64,000 bases of DNA from Galbibacter sp038433465 (GCF_038433465.1 NZ_JAESVF010000006.1:1-64000); one strand, 5' to 3'; shown: positions 25,342 to 36,064, numbered from the stretch's first letter. Notes: generated by a model not told the origin, from the letters alone. Numbers and translations are program-made.

Positions 25342-26575
25342 AAAGCTGTTTTCCGTTTAAAACTACCGTATCGATGTTGTTATTTCCAAAATCGTAAGGT
25401 AAATATCCGTACGAAGGAATTTCTTTAGTAATTATAAAATTTGCTTTTTTTCCTTTGGTAATACTTCCGTGAGTTTCAGAAAGTCCCATTGCGTAGGCAC
25501 CGTTAATCGTAGCCGCATTAATAGCTTCTTCTGGAGTAATTCTCATTTTTATACAAGCCGTTGCAACCACCAAATTCATATTTCCGCTAGGCGAAGACCC
25601 CGGATTGTAGTCGGTTGCAAGTGCAAATGGGAGTCCGCCATCAATCATCTTACGAGCAGGTGCATACGGAATACTCAAAAAGTAGGAGCAAAGCGGTAAA
25701 CCTACGGGCATGGTATTGGTGTTTTTTAGTGCTTCGATATCTTGCTCTTGCATAATCTCCAAATGGTCTACACTTAAAGCGTTGTGTTTTACAGCAGCTT
25801 TAACACCACCAATAGCATTAAATTGGTTTACATGTACTTTTGGTGTAAGTCCGTACGATTTTGCTGCTTCGAGAATAGCTTCCATATCGGCTACAGAAAA
25901 GTAACCTTCCTCACAAAATACGTCAATATATTCTGCTAAATTCTCTTTTGTAACTTGCGGTAAGATGTGCTCAATAATTTCTCTTACATAAGCATCTTTA
26001 TTGGTTTTGAATTCAGCAGGAACAGCATGCGCACCCAAAAATGTACTTTTAATAGCAATAGGGTATTCGTTTTGCAACCTCTTTATCACGCGTAACATTT
26101 TGAGTTCTGCATCGGCAGTGAGACCGTAGCCACTTTTAATTTCAACCGCACCTGTACCGAGTTGCATTACAGCTTCCAAACGACTTTTAGATTGTTGGTA
26201 TAATTCTTCTTCGGAAGTGTTTGCGAGCGTCTTTGCAGAATTTAAAATTCCGCCACCTTTATTTGCAATTTCTTCGTAGGTGAGTCCGTTAATTCGGTCT
26301 ACAAATTCTTGTTCCCGATTTCCAGCGTAAACAATATGTGTATGACTATCACACCAAGAAGGTAAAATTATTTTTCCTGAAACATCTATGATTTTGTCTG
26401 CTTCAATTGCCGTAGCATTTTTCATTTCTCCAAAATCAATAATTGTATCATTTTCTATCAGCAGAAAAGCATTTTTAAGTGTTGGAAGTGTTCTCATATA
26501 TTTCCCACTCACTTTATCAGTTTTTTCTTCTCTAACTTGTAATAATTCTTTTATATTTATGTATAAAGACCTCAT
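25340..26575 (-). CDS. hutI: Imidazolonepropionase HutI
   Basis: HutI hydrolyses imidazolone-5-propionate to formiminoglutamate in histidine degradation. From the ATG at 26575 it has 411 residues. It is an amidohydrolase-fold enzyme with metal ligands in DSHTHIVYAGNR, FLGAHAVP, KVHVNQFNA and ATDYNPGSSPSG. A longer frame begins 31 residues upstream, in sequence unlike the family. No other hut gene is in the window, so histidine catabolism genes must be elsewhere. Confidence 0.95.
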   Translation of the reverse strand: MRSLYINIKELLQVREEKTDKVSGKYMRTLPTLKNAFLLIENDTIIDFGEMKNATAIEADKIIDVSGKIILPSWCDSHTHIVYAGNREQEFVDRINGLTYEEIANKGGGILNSAKTLANTSEEELYQQSKSRLEAVMQLGTGAVEIKSGYGLTADAELKMLRVIKRLQNEYPIAIKSTFLGAHAVPAEFKTNKDAYVREIIEHILPQVTKENLAEYIDVFCEEGYFSVADMEAILEAAKSYGLTPKVHVNQFNAIGGVKAAVKHNALSVDHLEIMQEQDIEALKNTNTMPVGLPLCSYFLSIPYAPARKMIDGGLPFALATDYNPGSSPSGNMNLVVATACIKMRITPEEAINAATINGAYAMGLSETHGSITKGKKANFIITKEIPSYGYLPYDFGNNNIDTVVLNGKQL

Positions 26576-26771
26576 AATATTAATTTGAGCGTTAAAGGTA
26601 TTAAAACATTTAGGATAGCACTTTTTTATACTGTAATTTTGTAGTGAATTAAGCAAACTATCCCCCATACTTATTAAATAATTATTTCAAACAAATCTAT
26701 AGAGGCATTAAAACACTTGTTTTAGTGGCTTTATTGAAGAAAAAGATTTAGAAATAACATAATAATTTAGC

Positions 26772-28865
26772 ATGAACAAAGGTATTTATATTGCAACTTT
26801 AGAGTCTGATAGTGGAAAATCGTTGGTAACTCTCGGTTTAATGCGAACACTTCTCGGAAAAACAGCTAAAGTTGGATACTTTCGTCCTATAATTAGTGAG
26901 GACAGAAAAGGAGGGAAAGACAACCATATATCAACAGTACTTTCATATTTTGGAGTCGATTTAGCGTATGAAGATGCGTATGCTTTTACACGTAACGAAG
27001 TAATTCAGAAGCGAAACAAAGGAAAATCGGGAGAGATTATCGATACGATTATCCAAAAGTACAAACGTTTGGAAGAGCGTTTTGATTTTATTTTGGTTGA
27101 AGGTTCTGACTTTTCTGGAGAAGGAAGTGTATTTGAATTTGACGTAAATGTGTTAATTGCCAAAAACTTAGGATTACCAGCTATATTGGTGGCTAGCGGT
27201 GTTAACAAATCTAAAGAAGATTTAGCTGGAAGTATGCAATTGGCCTATCATTCATTCATCAATAAAGATGTAAATGTAATGGCATTAATTGCCAATAAAA
27301 TTACGCCAGATAATCTTTCCGTAGCAAAACAAGTTTTAAAAGATTTTCTTCCTACTGACGTTGAAGTTTTTGCTGTGCCAAGTATTGAAACGCTTGCACA
27401 CCCTACAATAAAAGAAATTGTTGAAGAGTTAGACGGAAAAGTATTGTTTGGAAAAGAGTTTCTAGATAATCAAACGGGGAGTTTTGGTGTAGGAGCGATG
27501 CAACTTAGAAATTATATTACCAAATTAAAACACAACAGTTTGGTAATTACTCCTGGAGATAGAGCCGATATTATTTTGGGCGCTCTTCAAGCAAATATTT
27601 CGAGTAATTATCCGCGAGTTTCGGGGATTATTTTAACGGGAGGATTAATTCCCGAAGAACCTATTTTGAAACTTATCGATGGATTGTCGCAAGTAGTGCC
27701 AATTGTTTCTGTTGAAGGAGGAACTTTCAATGTTACCAATCAGGTTGGAAGTATTAAATCGAATATCTATGCCGATAGTATTCCGAAGATAGAAACTTCC
27801 ATAAGTACTTTTGAAAAATATGTATCGATTGAAACCCTTGCCGAACGTTTAATCAACTTTAAACCGAAAGGAATTACACCGCGTATGTTTCAGTACGGTT
27901 TGGTTACAAAAGCACGTCAAGAGAAAAAACGAATTGTACTACCAGAAGGAACTGACGACCGAATTTTACAAGCCACAGCACGTTTGTTGGCAATAGATAT
28001 TGTAGATATTACACTTTTGGGAGAAGAGACTAAGATTGTAGAAAAAATTGCAAATTTAGGACTTCAAGTAGATGTGAGTAAAATAGAAATTATCAATCCA
28101 GCAACTTCGAAATATTTTGAAGATTATGCCGAAACATTTTACGAACTTCGCAAGCACAAAAATGTAAATATGGACATTGCTCGCGATTGGATGACCGATG
28201 TTTCTTACTACGGAACCATGATGATTTACAAAGGTCATGCCGACGGGATGGTATCTGGAGCGGTTCACACCACACAACACACCATTCGTCCGGCCTTACA
28301 GTTTATCAAAACAAAGCCAGGAGTGTCTGTAGTTTCGTCTATCTTTTTTATGTGTTTGGAAGACCGTGTTTCTATTTTTGGCGATTGTGCTATCAATCCA
28401 AATCCAACAGCAGAAGAATTGGTAGAAATTGCAATTTCATCTGCCGATAGTAGCAAAGCCTTCGGAATAGAACCGAAAATAGCGATGTTATCATATTCTT
28501 CTGGAACATCTGGAAAAGGAGCCGATGTGGATAGAGTTCGAAAAGCAACCGAATTAATAAAAGAAAAACGTCCAGATTTAAAAGTAGAAGGACCAATACA
28601 ATACGATGCTGCCGTAGATATTACGGTAGGGAAAAGTAAATTACCAGACTCTGAAGTAGCTGGACAAGCAAGTGTTTTAATTTTTCCTGATTTGAATACA
28701 GGAAACAACACTTACAAAGCAGTGCAAAGAGAAACTGGAGCATTGGCAATTGGACCAATGTTGCAAGGCTTAAACAAACCTGTAAACGATTTGAGTAGAG
28801 GATGTACGGTAGACGATATTTTTAACACCGTAATCATTACTGCAATTCAGGCACAAGGACTGTAA
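26772..28865 (+). CDS. pta: Phosphate acetyltransferase (long form)
   Basis: Pta interconverts acetyl-CoA and acetyl phosphate. The 697-residue long form has a BioD-like P-loop domain (residues 1-220, beginning GIYIATLESDSGKSLVTLG), a DRTGG regulatory domain (about 225-345) and the catalytic PTA domain (about 370-697). The catalytic domain carries SYSSGTSGKGADVDRVRKA and FPDLNTGNNTYKAVQRE. It lies 76 bases upstream of ackA, forming the acetate overflow/assimilation pair. Confidence 0.97.
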   Translation: MNKGIYIATLESDSGKSLVTLGLMRTLLGKTAKVGYFRPIISEDRKGGKDNHISTVLSYFGVDLAYEDAYAFTRNEVIQKRNKGKSGEIIDTIIQKYKRLEERFDFILVEGSDFSGEGSVFEFDVNVLIAKNLGLPAILVASGVNKSKEDLAGSMQLAYHSFINKDVNVMALIANKITPDNLSVAKQVLKDFLPTDVEVFAVPSIETLAHPTIKEIVEELDGKVLFGKEFLDNQTGSFGVGAMQLRNYITKLKHNSLVITPGDRADIILGALQANISSNYPRVSGIILTGGLIPEEPILKLIDGLSQVVPIVSVEGGTFNVTNQVGSIKSNIYADSIPKIETSISTFEKYVSIETLAERLINFKPKGITPRMFQYGLVTKARQEKKRIVLPEGTDDRILQATARLLAIDIVDITLLGEETKIVEKIANLGLQVDVSKIEIINPATSKYFEDYAETFYELRKHKNVNMDIARDWMTDVSYYGTMMIYKGHADGMVSGAVHTTQHTIRPALQFIKTKPGVSVVSSIFFMCLEDRVSIFGDCAINPNPTAEELVEIAISSADSSKAFGIEPKIAMLSYSSGTSGKGADVDRVRKATELIKEKRPDLKVEGPIQYDAAVDITVGKSKLPDSEVAGQASVLIFPDLNTGNNTYKAVQRETGALAIGPMLQGLNKPVNDLSRGCTVDDIFNTVIITAIQAQGL

Positions 28866-28941
28866 ATAAGAAAGAAAATCTCATTTAGAGAAACCATATA
28901 TTAAGAGAAAAAAGTAACTGTACGAAACATTTAAAGCTAAA

Positions 28942-30129
28942 ATGAAAAAAATATTAGTCATCAATTCTGGAAGTTCCTCTATTAAATTTAAACTGATAAA
29001 AATGCCAGGAGAACTGGTTGTAGCTTCTGGTTTGGTGGAAGCAATTGGTTTGGAGAATGCAGCACTTCATTATAAATCTAAAAAAATGAATTTTTCTGAA
29101 ACCATGCCTATCGAGAGTCACGAAGTTGGTTTGAAGAAGATTGCGGCAATGCTTTTAGATGAAGAAAAAGGAGCGATTAAAAGTATTGAAGATATTGATG
29201 CAATAGGGCATAGAGTTGTGCACGGAGGAAAAGATTTTGCAGAAACTATTGTAATTGATGATAAAGTAAAAAGTACCATCAAAAGACTTTTTTCGTTAGC
29301 GCCGCTACACAATCCTCATAATTATACAGGGATTCAAGTTGCAGAAGAAGTTTTTCCGAACACAGTTCAAATTGCTGCTTTTGATACTGCTTTTCATCAA
29401 ACGCTTCCAGAAAAAGCGCATCGTTATGCTATTCCGAAGGAATTATTAAATGAAAATAAAATTCGTGTGTATGGTTTCCATGGAACTAGCCATAAATATG
29501 TTTCGGAGAAGGCTAAGGATTTTATCAGTAAAAAGAAATCAAAACTTATTACGGTACACTTAGGTAACGGATGCAGTATTACCGCTGTAAAAAACGGAAA
29601 AAGTATCGACCATTCAATGGGATTTGCTCCTGTAAACGGACTCATAATGGGGACGCGTAGTGGAGATATCGACCAGTCTATTATTTTTTATATGGTGAAT
29701 ACACTTGGTTATGATTTAGATGAAGTCAATAATATTTTGCATAAGAAAAGTGGAATGTTAGGACTTACTGGATATAGCGATTTACGTGTTATTGAAGAAA
29801 AAGCTGAAGCAGGCGACAGCGAATGTCAAATGGCTTTAGAAATGAATGCCTACCGTATTAAAAAGTATATTGGTGCTTATGCAGCAGCTTTGAATGGGGT
29901 AGATGCCATTGTGTTTACTGCAGGAATAGGAGAGAACAGTAGTGTGCTTAGAAAACTTATTTGTGACGATATGAGTTATTTAGGGATTGAACTAGAAGAT
30001 TATAAAAACAACGTTCGATCGTCTGAAAACAGAATAATAAGTAAAGAAACATCTAAAGTTTTAGTGTTAGTAATTCCAACGCAAGAAGAACTCGAAATTG
30101 CAAAAGATTGTTATGGGTTGATAAGTTAA
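28942..30129 (+). CDS. ackA: Acetate kinase
   Basis: AckA converts acetyl phosphate and ADP to acetate and ATP. The 395-residue protein shows the ASKHA-fold motifs VINSGSSSIKFKL (residues 5-17), GHRVVHGG, AAFDTAFHQTLP, VHLGNGCSITAV and FTAGIGENS. It completes the pta-ackA unit, which ends in a strong terminator. Confidence 0.97.
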   Translation: MKKILVINSGSSSIKFKLIKMPGELVVASGLVEAIGLENAALHYKSKKMNFSETMPIESHEVGLKKIAAMLLDEEKGAIKSIEDIDAIGHRVVHGGKDFAETIVIDDKVKSTIKRLFSLAPLHNPHNYTGIQVAEEVFPNTVQIAAFDTAFHQTLPEKAHRYAIPKELLNENKIRVYGFHGTSHKYVSEKAKDFISKKKSKLITVHLGNGCSITAVKNGKSIDHSMGFAPVNGLIMGTRSGDIDQSIIFYMVNTLGYDLDEVNNILHKKSGMLGLTGYSDLRVIEEKAEAGDSECQMALEMNAYRIKKYIGAYAAALNGVDAIVFTAGIGENSSVLRKLICDDMSYLGIELEDYKNNVRSSENRIISKETSKVLVLVIPTQEELEIAKDCYGLIS

Positions 30130-30137
30130 AATAAAAA

Positions 30138-30163
30138 AGCCTCGTTTTAAACGAGGCTTTTTT
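30138..30163. terminator. Bidirectional terminator between ackA and the susD-like gene
   Basis: GCCTCGT (30139-30145) pairs with ACGAGGC (30151-30157), with A and T runs on either side extending the stem. It serves ackA on the + strand and the susD-like gene on the - strand. Confidence 0.88.
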
Positions 30164-30168
30164 ATTGA

Positions 30169-31617
30169 CTATTTTAAAATCCACATTTCTCCATTTATAG
30201 TATCTCCATTCGGAAATTGTCTATTGATAGCAGTGGTTAAGTTTTCGCTATTATTTGTAGCTTCATTGGCAGGATACATCCATCTAGTTGGAATATTCCC
30301 ACTGTTTAAAATTCCTGCGCCATTGGTATTGAATTCTGGAAAACCAGTTCTTCTTTGTTCAAAGAAAATTTGCCAACCAGTATTTAAAAACATCGCGATG
30401 TGTTTTTGTGTTAAAATTGATTTAATTTCATTTCCGTTATTTAACTGAATTTTAGAATTGTTTAAATACGCATCGGTATCAGTAATGTTATAAAAGTTTA
30501 AGGAAGCTTCAATTCCTTTTTTATAATGCTCATCTGTTGAAGAATTGATCCACCCACGTACAGAGGCTTCGGCTAAAATAAATTCTAATTCAGCATAACT
30601 CATCAGCAAACTTGGTTCGTTTTCTGGATCGGTAAAATAACGTGGGTGAACTCTAGAAGCTTCACCACTTACAGCTTTAGATACATTTTCATTTAAATCT
30701 CCGCTGCCGTACAAACCTCCGTAAGCATCAAAATCTGTTTCAGATAAATTACTTGCGCTCGATTTTTTTTCAGCAAAAACAAATAATCTTGGATCTTCAA
30801 AATCTTGTAACCTTGCAACAAAACTTTCTTCTAAATAATAAGCAGTTTGTAGGTCGTTATCATTTTGTAGCGGGTATCTGTTATTTTGAATGTTATAAAA
30901 ATGCAGTGCTCCATTATCTTCATTAGTTTCCATCAGCGGATATTTTGAAGGATTGCTGAAGATTTCGTTAAATCTGCTTTTGATGTTTAAATCGGAGTCT
31001 GCTTCTTTCTTTGATAAATTCATCAAAACTCTTAAGTAGTATGAATTGATTAGCTTGCGCCACTTTAATTTATCTCCGCCATAAACTACATCTCCAAGAA
31101 TGGTTTCGTTATTATTAATTAATTGATCGGAAGCCGTTTTAAGGTCGTTCAACACTTTTAAATAAATCGATTTTTGGGTATCGTATGCAGGTGTGTAATT
31201 TCCTTCGTCGGCATTGATAGCTTCTGTGTATGGAACATCGCCGAAGGTTTCTGTCAATGAAACGATAAAATACGAATTAAAAAACTTTGCCAGTATTTGG
31301 TAAACTTCAACATCAGTTCTAATCGATTCTTCTGTCATTTTACGAACCTGCTTTAAATCGTCGTAAATTGCATAGCTCGATCTTTGCCAATTGTAATATT
31401 GGTTAGAATTTACACCGTTTGTGTAAGCCAAATATCTCGAAGCCAAACCAGCACTTAAACTAATGTTGTTAAAAGCTGCTGTTTCTACATTGGTTAAAAT
31501 AAGTTCTGGACTTACATTAGTTGCTCTATTTTCATCGTCTTGTAAGTCTTCTGTTTTACTACAACTTACAAGCAAAACAGTTAGTAAAAGAAGTAAAGTA
31601 TATTTAGTGTTTTTCAT
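30169..31617 (-). CDS. SusD/RagB-family nutrient-binding outer-membrane lipoprotein
   Basis: This 482-residue lipoprotein has the lipobox LLVSC at about residue 19 and a SusD-like helical fold (TPR-like repeats and the terminal FEQRRTGFPEFNTNG segment). It caps the SusC channel encoded 4 bases upstream and grips the nutrient at the cell surface. The upstream phosphodiesterase suggests a phosphorylated substrate; no glycoside hydrolase is present, so the ligand may not be a glycan. Confidence 0.92.
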   Translation of the reverse strand: MKNTKYTLLLLLTVLLVSCSKTEDLQDDENRATNVSPELILTNVETAAFNNISLSAGLASRYLAYTNGVNSNQYYNWQRSSYAIYDDLKQVRKMTEESIRTDVEVYQILAKFFNSYFIVSLTETFGDVPYTEAINADEGNYTPAYDTQKSIYLKVLNDLKTASDQLINNNETILGDVVYGGDKLKWRKLINSYYLRVLMNLSKKEADSDLNIKSRFNEIFSNPSKYPLMETNEDNGALHFYNIQNNRYPLQNDNDLQTAYYLEESFVARLQDFEDPRLFVFAEKKSSASNLSETDFDAYGGLYGSGDLNENVSKAVSGEASRVHPRYFTDPENEPSLLMSYAELEFILAEASVRGWINSSTDEHYKKGIEASLNFYNITDTDAYLNNSKIQLNNGNEIKSILTQKHIAMFLNTGWQIFFEQRRTGFPEFNTNGAGILNSGNIPTRWMYPANEATNNSENLTTAINRQFPNGDTINGEMWILK

Positions 31618-31621
31618 TTTT

Positions 31622-34600
31622 TTAGAATTTTGCGTTGATATTAAATCCTATATTTCTAGTAGATGGCGCTTGTAGATTGTCGGTTCCTGAGTCTGGATCT
31701 ACATTTGGAATGTCTGAAGACAACCATAAGTTTCTACCAACTAACGAAAGACTTAAATCGGTAAAAGGAGTGCTGTTTAAAACACTTTCTCCGAAGTTAT
31801 AAGTTAACGTAACCTCTCTAAGTTTTATAAATGTTTCTTTGTAATAATGGTAATTCCTATTTTGACCATTACTTGTAGTTTGCATAAAATTGATGTAATT
31901 AACAGGAACATCGTTTGGTGCATAGGTACGCGTATCGCTAGTTATATTTCCGTTAACGTCGTAGGTAACTTCTCCGCTAACCACTTTTACACCTGGCGCG
32001 ATGTATGTACTTTCTCCATTATTAGCATCATCTCGATATTGGTTTACAGTTCCAGGAGAAGTACCTCCCCACCACATTTTTTGATTGGTTGATGAGTACA
32101 TGAGTCCTCCTATACGACCATCGAATAAGAATGACAGATTAAAGTTTTTATAGTTTATGTTGTTTGAGATACCGTAAGTCCAATCTGGCTCGTCATAGCC
32201 AATATATCTACTATATGGATCAACTACAGGGAAACCATTTTCATAGATAACTTCACCGTTTTCGTTAGTTTGGTAAACAGAGGCGTAAATCTCATCGGTA
32301 CGATCTCCAACATTGATAAATCCTTCTGTTTGCTCTTTATTCCCATAAATTTCTTCTTGGTATCTTCTGTATTTACTTAAATTGATTTGCGTATCCCATC
32401 TAAAGTTTTCATTTCTTACAGGAGTAACATCCAAGGTAAATTCAACTCCTTTTCTTTTATAAACATCTCCGTTTAGTAAGAGACTGTTATACCCAGATGT
32501 TTCAGAAATTGGACTGTAAATTAAATTGTTGTAATCTCTAGACTGGTAGTAGGCAAAGTCAAACCCGATGCGGTTATTGAAAAAACGAAGGTAGGTACCT
32601 ACTTCCCAAGTGTCTGAAGTTTCTGGTTTTAAATTTTGTGCTAGTAAAGAACTCCCAAAATATGCTGAAGGAGTTCCGTTCCAACTAGTTCCTTTTTCGT
32701 ATGCTTGAATATGACTGTACGGATCGTTTTCGTCAATTTTTCCTTCGGAAACTCTAGACCAAGAACCTCTTAGTTTTGCAAATGAAGTCCATGAAGGTAA
32801 ATCGAATAAAGTAGAAAGTACTACCGAACCCGAAATAGAAGGGTAGAAGAAGGAGTTGTTACTTTCTGGAAGTGTAGAAACCTTGTCATTTCTACCAGTG
32901 AAAGTTAGATAGAAAGCATCATAAAACTCCAAATCTACAAACCCATAAAAACTATGAATGGTTTCTTTTTCAAGTAAATTTTCACCAAAAAGGGTACTTC
33001 CTGAGTTGTTATCTAAATTATAAAACCCTGGAATGTTTAATCCATCGGTAGCCGATTGATGAAATGTGTAGTTTCTGTAGTAGTTTGAGTAAGCTACTTC
33101 AGCATTAATAGAAATGTCTTCCGTTAAGTCGTTGTTATATTTAAATCCTAAATCGCTCGTAATATCAAAATAATTAGTGTCTTGTAGCGAGAAATTTCCT
33201 CTCGATTTATCTCCGTATCCAATGTAACTTTTAGGTTCTTTGTAAGTTCGGTACAAGCTATAAACATTCACACCACTACGTCCTTTAAAACTTAATTGTG
33301 GCGTTATTTTATATTCAAAACTTACATTTCCAAATACATTGTCTTTATTATATCCTCTTAAGTATTCGTATGCCTGAAAATAAGGATTGTTATAGTAAGA
33401 AACGTTGAAGTGTCTTTGTTGATAACCTTCTTCGCCTTCTCTCCAATAGTTTTTTAGGTCGTTTACATCAACATCAACACCAGTCCATAAAATAAGGTTA
33501 TAAAGGTAATTGGTTGGGCCGTAACCTACTTCTGGAAAATTTTTTGTGTATTGTTTATTGTAGGTTAAGGTAGAATTGATGTTGAATTTTTCTGAAGGAT
33601 TTAAAGATCCTCCAACAGTAAACGAAGTATTTTTCAGGTCGGTATTTGGTACGATTCCTTTTTGATACACATTAGAAATCGACATGCGGTAGCTAGCTTT
33701 ATCGCTTCCCCAATCAACACTAACATTGTTTGATTGAATAATTCCTGTTCTGAAGAAATTCTCGATATTATCTTTTCCTCTAGACACGTATGGAATAGGA
33801 ATTAATTCGCCAGTATTTGGGTCGACAGGACTGTTGTACTGAGGCGTTTCGAAATATCCGCTAGGAGTAGAAGGATCAATTTGGTCTAGCTTTGGTCCCC
33901 AAATCCATCCACCACCTTCGGTACCAGATCCACTTCCGTTAATAAATGCGTAGTTTCCTTGGTTACCATTTCCGTAGGTAGTTTGCACCTCTGGAACTCT
34001 AGTGAATGAAGGTTGAAACATTGTCGAATTATTGGCAGTAACAGTAAGTCTACCTTTTTTACCTTTTTTGGTGGTAATCATAATCGCACCATTTCTACCA
34101 ACAGAACCGTATAGAGCAGATGCCGTAGCCCCTTTTAAAACACTGATGTTTTCAATATCATCAGCATTTACTTTCCAAATATCTGTTGTTCGGTCTGGAA
34201 TACCATCAATCACTAATAACGGACTCGCACCACGTAGGTTGATTTCTGGATTCTGAAATAAATCTGTTGAATTTTTAACTGTTAATCCAGCTACTTTACC
34301 CGAAAGAGAATTTACAAAGTTTGGTTCTTTTGCTTTCTCTAAACTTTCTCCGTCAACTTCTTGAACGGCATATCCAAGTGCTTTTTTCTCTTTTTTAATT
34401 CCTAAAGCTGTTACTACAACTTCACTTAATTGCTCTGTATTTTCTTGTAAAACAACATTGATAGTAGTTTGGTTATTTACAGCAATATTTTGCACTAAAA
34501 ACCCAATGTATGAAAACACGAGGGTGTCGGTATCTAAAGCTTCAATTTCATAATTTCCATCAAAGTCGGTTACTGTTCCTTTTTGTGTATTTGCAATGCT

Positions 34601-34720
34601 AACGCTCACGCCCCCCAGAGGTACGTCATTAACATCTGTTATGGTACCTCGAATGATTTCTTGAGAAAAACCAAGCGCTGTAAGGCAACCAAATAATAAT
34701 AAGGTAATTGTTTTTTTCAT
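31622..34720 (-). CDS. SusC/RagA-family TonB-linked outer-membrane protein
   Basis: This 1032-residue TonB-dependent transporter has a signal peptide (to about residue 19), a carboxypeptidase-regulatory-like domain (about 22-95) and a plug with VVVTALGIKKEKKALGYAVQ and LLVIDGIPD. The ISVLKGATASALYGSVGRNG segment precedes a beta-barrel ending ...RNIGFNINAKF. It imports bound nutrients through the outer membrane with the SusD lipoprotein. It is the second gene of the phosphodiesterase-SusC-SusD unit. Confidence 0.95.
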   Translation of the reverse strand: MKKTITLLLFGCLTALGFSQEIIRGTITDVNDVPLGGVSVSIANTQKGTVTDFDGNYEIEALDTDTLVFSYIGFLVQNIAVNNQTTINVVLQENTEQLSEVVVTALGIKKEKKALGYAVQEVDGESLEKAKEPNFVNSLSGKVAGLTVKNSTDLFQNPEINLRGASPLLVIDGIPDRTTDIWKVNADDIENISVLKGATASALYGSVGRNGAIMITTKKGKKGRLTVTANNSTMFQPSFTRVPEVQTTYGNGNQGNYAFINGSGSGTEGGGWIWGPKLDQIDPSTPSGYFETPQYNSPVDPNTGELIPIPYVSRGKDNIENFFRTGIIQSNNVSVDWGSDKASYRMSISNVYQKGIVPNTDLKNTSFTVGGSLNPSEKFNINSTLTYNKQYTKNFPEVGYGPTNYLYNLILWTGVDVDVNDLKNYWREGEEGYQQRHFNVSYYNNPYFQAYEYLRGYNKDNVFGNVSFEYKITPQLSFKGRSGVNVYSLYRTYKEPKSYIGYGDKSRGNFSLQDTNYFDITSDLGFKYNNDLTEDISINAEVAYSNYYRNYTFHQSATDGLNIPGFYNLDNNSGSTLFGENLLEKETIHSFYGFVDLEFYDAFYLTFTGRNDKVSTLPESNNSFFYPSISGSVVLSTLFDLPSWTSFAKLRGSWSRVSEGKIDENDPYSHIQAYEKGTSWNGTPSAYFGSSLLAQNLKPETSDTWEVGTYLRFFNNRIGFDFAYYQSRDYNNLIYSPISETSGYNSLLLNGDVYKRKGVEFTLDVTPVRNENFRWDTQINLSKYRRYQEEIYGNKEQTEGFINVGDRTDEIYASVYQTNENGEVIYENGFPVVDPYSRYIGYDEPDWTYGISNNINYKNFNLSFLFDGRIGGLMYSSTNQKMWWGGTSPGTVNQYRDDANNGESTYIAPGVKVVSGEVTYDVNGNITSDTRTYAPNDVPVNYINFMQTTSNGQNRNYHYYKETFIKLREVTLTYNFGESVLNSTPFTDLSLSLVGRNLWLSSDIPNVDPDSGTDNLQAPSTRNIGFNINAKF

Positions 34721-34834
34721 GTGTTTGTTTTCTTGTTTTAATGGTCACATGGAACCGTAAACGATTAAAATTAATATCGAGCAAAGTTTTCTTGCTGATA
34801 TATTCAAATCACTTAGGCTTCCTTTTTAGTTTAG

Positions 34835-36064
34835 TTATTTTAGTATCCAGGTATTTAATGTGTTGTTCTTTGTTTTTAAAACCACTTTGTAAAAGTCACT
34901 TGGGATATCTTTTGTGTTAATGCTGAATTTTTCTGCTGAAAGCTTTGTTTTTCCTACACTTATGTAGTTGTCCTTTCCTCCAGAATTAAATTGGTTTGTA
35001 GTGCTTATTAATATTTCAGCTTCTTCGTTGCTATTTGAAATATTATTCCATTGAAGATTGATGGTGTTTTTCTTTTTTGAACCTTTTAAATTAATGGCAT
35101 CTACTGGAGTTATTAATGAAACTCCATCCCACTCGTACTGAGTGTCCTCAGGAACTTCAATATTTAAAAAGTCTGTTAGCGTAGGTAAAATATCAACTAT
35201 CCCAGGAGTATAGTTTTTAAAATATTCATTCGTGTTTTTATAATTGGTAGCAATCCAAGTACTGCGTTCTCTGTAAGTTTGACCTCCGTGATGTTTACCA
35301 TCTTTTTCCGATCTACCGTGGTCTGTAGTAATAACAAGTAACCACTCTTCATCGGTATTTGCTTCTCTGTATTCTACAGCTTCTAAAACCTTTCCAATAA
35401 GTTCATCTTCAAAAGTAATAGCATCGTACAGTTGTTTACTGTCACCATATCCATGACCCATATCATCTGAAAATTCTAAATAAACCCAACTCAAATCAGG
35501 TGCATTTTCTTTGATGTAATCTGCTGCTTTTGTAGCTACTTTAGTGTCGATATTTTTAATAAATTGTCGTGCTTTATCGTGTGGAAAGTTTACCGTATCC
35601 AATTCAAAACCGTCAAAAGCAAAATCTACTTTTATGTTTCTAGTAGCTTCTAAATTTTCCCCAACAAGTTTTGTGCGGTTGTCTAACCAAGTTGAAAATA
35701 TAGCTGTCTTTTTGGCTGGATATTGGTCTTTAAACAATCTGTAAATAGTAGGGTAGTTGTAATTTGGTTTTTTTATACTATTACCAAATACATTGTGTTT
35801 ATGTACCCAAGTACCTGTAAGTAAACTGTTGTATCCAACTGCAGAAATTGTTGGTGTTTCTGTGTAGGTATCTTTTCCGCCACCTACATAAGCTTCTGTA
35901 AAACTCCCTATATCTTTTAACTTATCTAAGTTTGGGGTGGCAGTTTTCTCAAGCATATCTGGTGCAATACCATCAACAATAATAAAAACTGCTTTTTTGT
36001 TTTGAGCAACAGTTATACTTGTAATTGCGAAACAAAGTATAACAAGTTGTTTTTTTAAATTCAT
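34835..36064 (-). CDS. Exported alkaline-phosphatase-superfamily phosphodiesterase
   Basis: The 409-residue protein has a signal peptide (MNLKKQLVILCFAITSITVAQ). It is an alkaline-phosphatase-fold enzyme of the nucleotide pyrophosphatase/phosphodiesterase branch. Metal sites lie in VFIIVDGIAPDML, FSDDMGHGYG and TTDHGRSEKDGKHHGG, and the nucleophile region is TPTISAVGYNSLLTGTW. A C-terminal extension of about 90 residues after the catalytic domain looks like a beta-sandwich. It leads the operon with the SusC/SusD pair and probably releases the imported compound from a phosphodiester or phosphonate ester. Confidence 0.88.
   Translation of the reverse strand: MNLKKQLVILCFAITSITVAQNKKAVFIIVDGIAPDMLEKTATPNLDKLKDIGSFTEAYVGGGKDTYTETPTISAVGYNSLLTGTWVHKHNVFGNSIKKPNYNYPTIYRLFKDQYPAKKTAIFSTWLDNRTKLVGENLEATRNIKVDFAFDGFELDTVNFPHDKARQFIKNIDTKVATKAADYIKENAPDLSWVYLEFSDDMGHGYGDSKQLYDAITFEDELIGKVLEAVEYREANTDEEWLLVITTDHGRSEKDGKHHGGQTYRERSTWIATNYKNTNEYFKNYTPGIVDILPTLTDFLNIEVPEDTQYEWDGVSLITPVDAINLKGSKKKNTINLQWNNISNSNEEAEILISTTNQFNSGGKDNYISVGKTKLSAEKFSINTKDIPSDFYKVVLKTKNNTLNTWILK

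Noticed and set aside
26708..26724. Near-palindrome TTAAAACACTTGTTTTA in the hutI-pta gap
   Set aside because: Its two halves match imperfectly and are AT-rich; there is no regulator gene nearby to link it to.
28056..28711. Antisense frames within pta
   Set aside because: They have no protein resemblance, and pta is unmistakable on the other strand.
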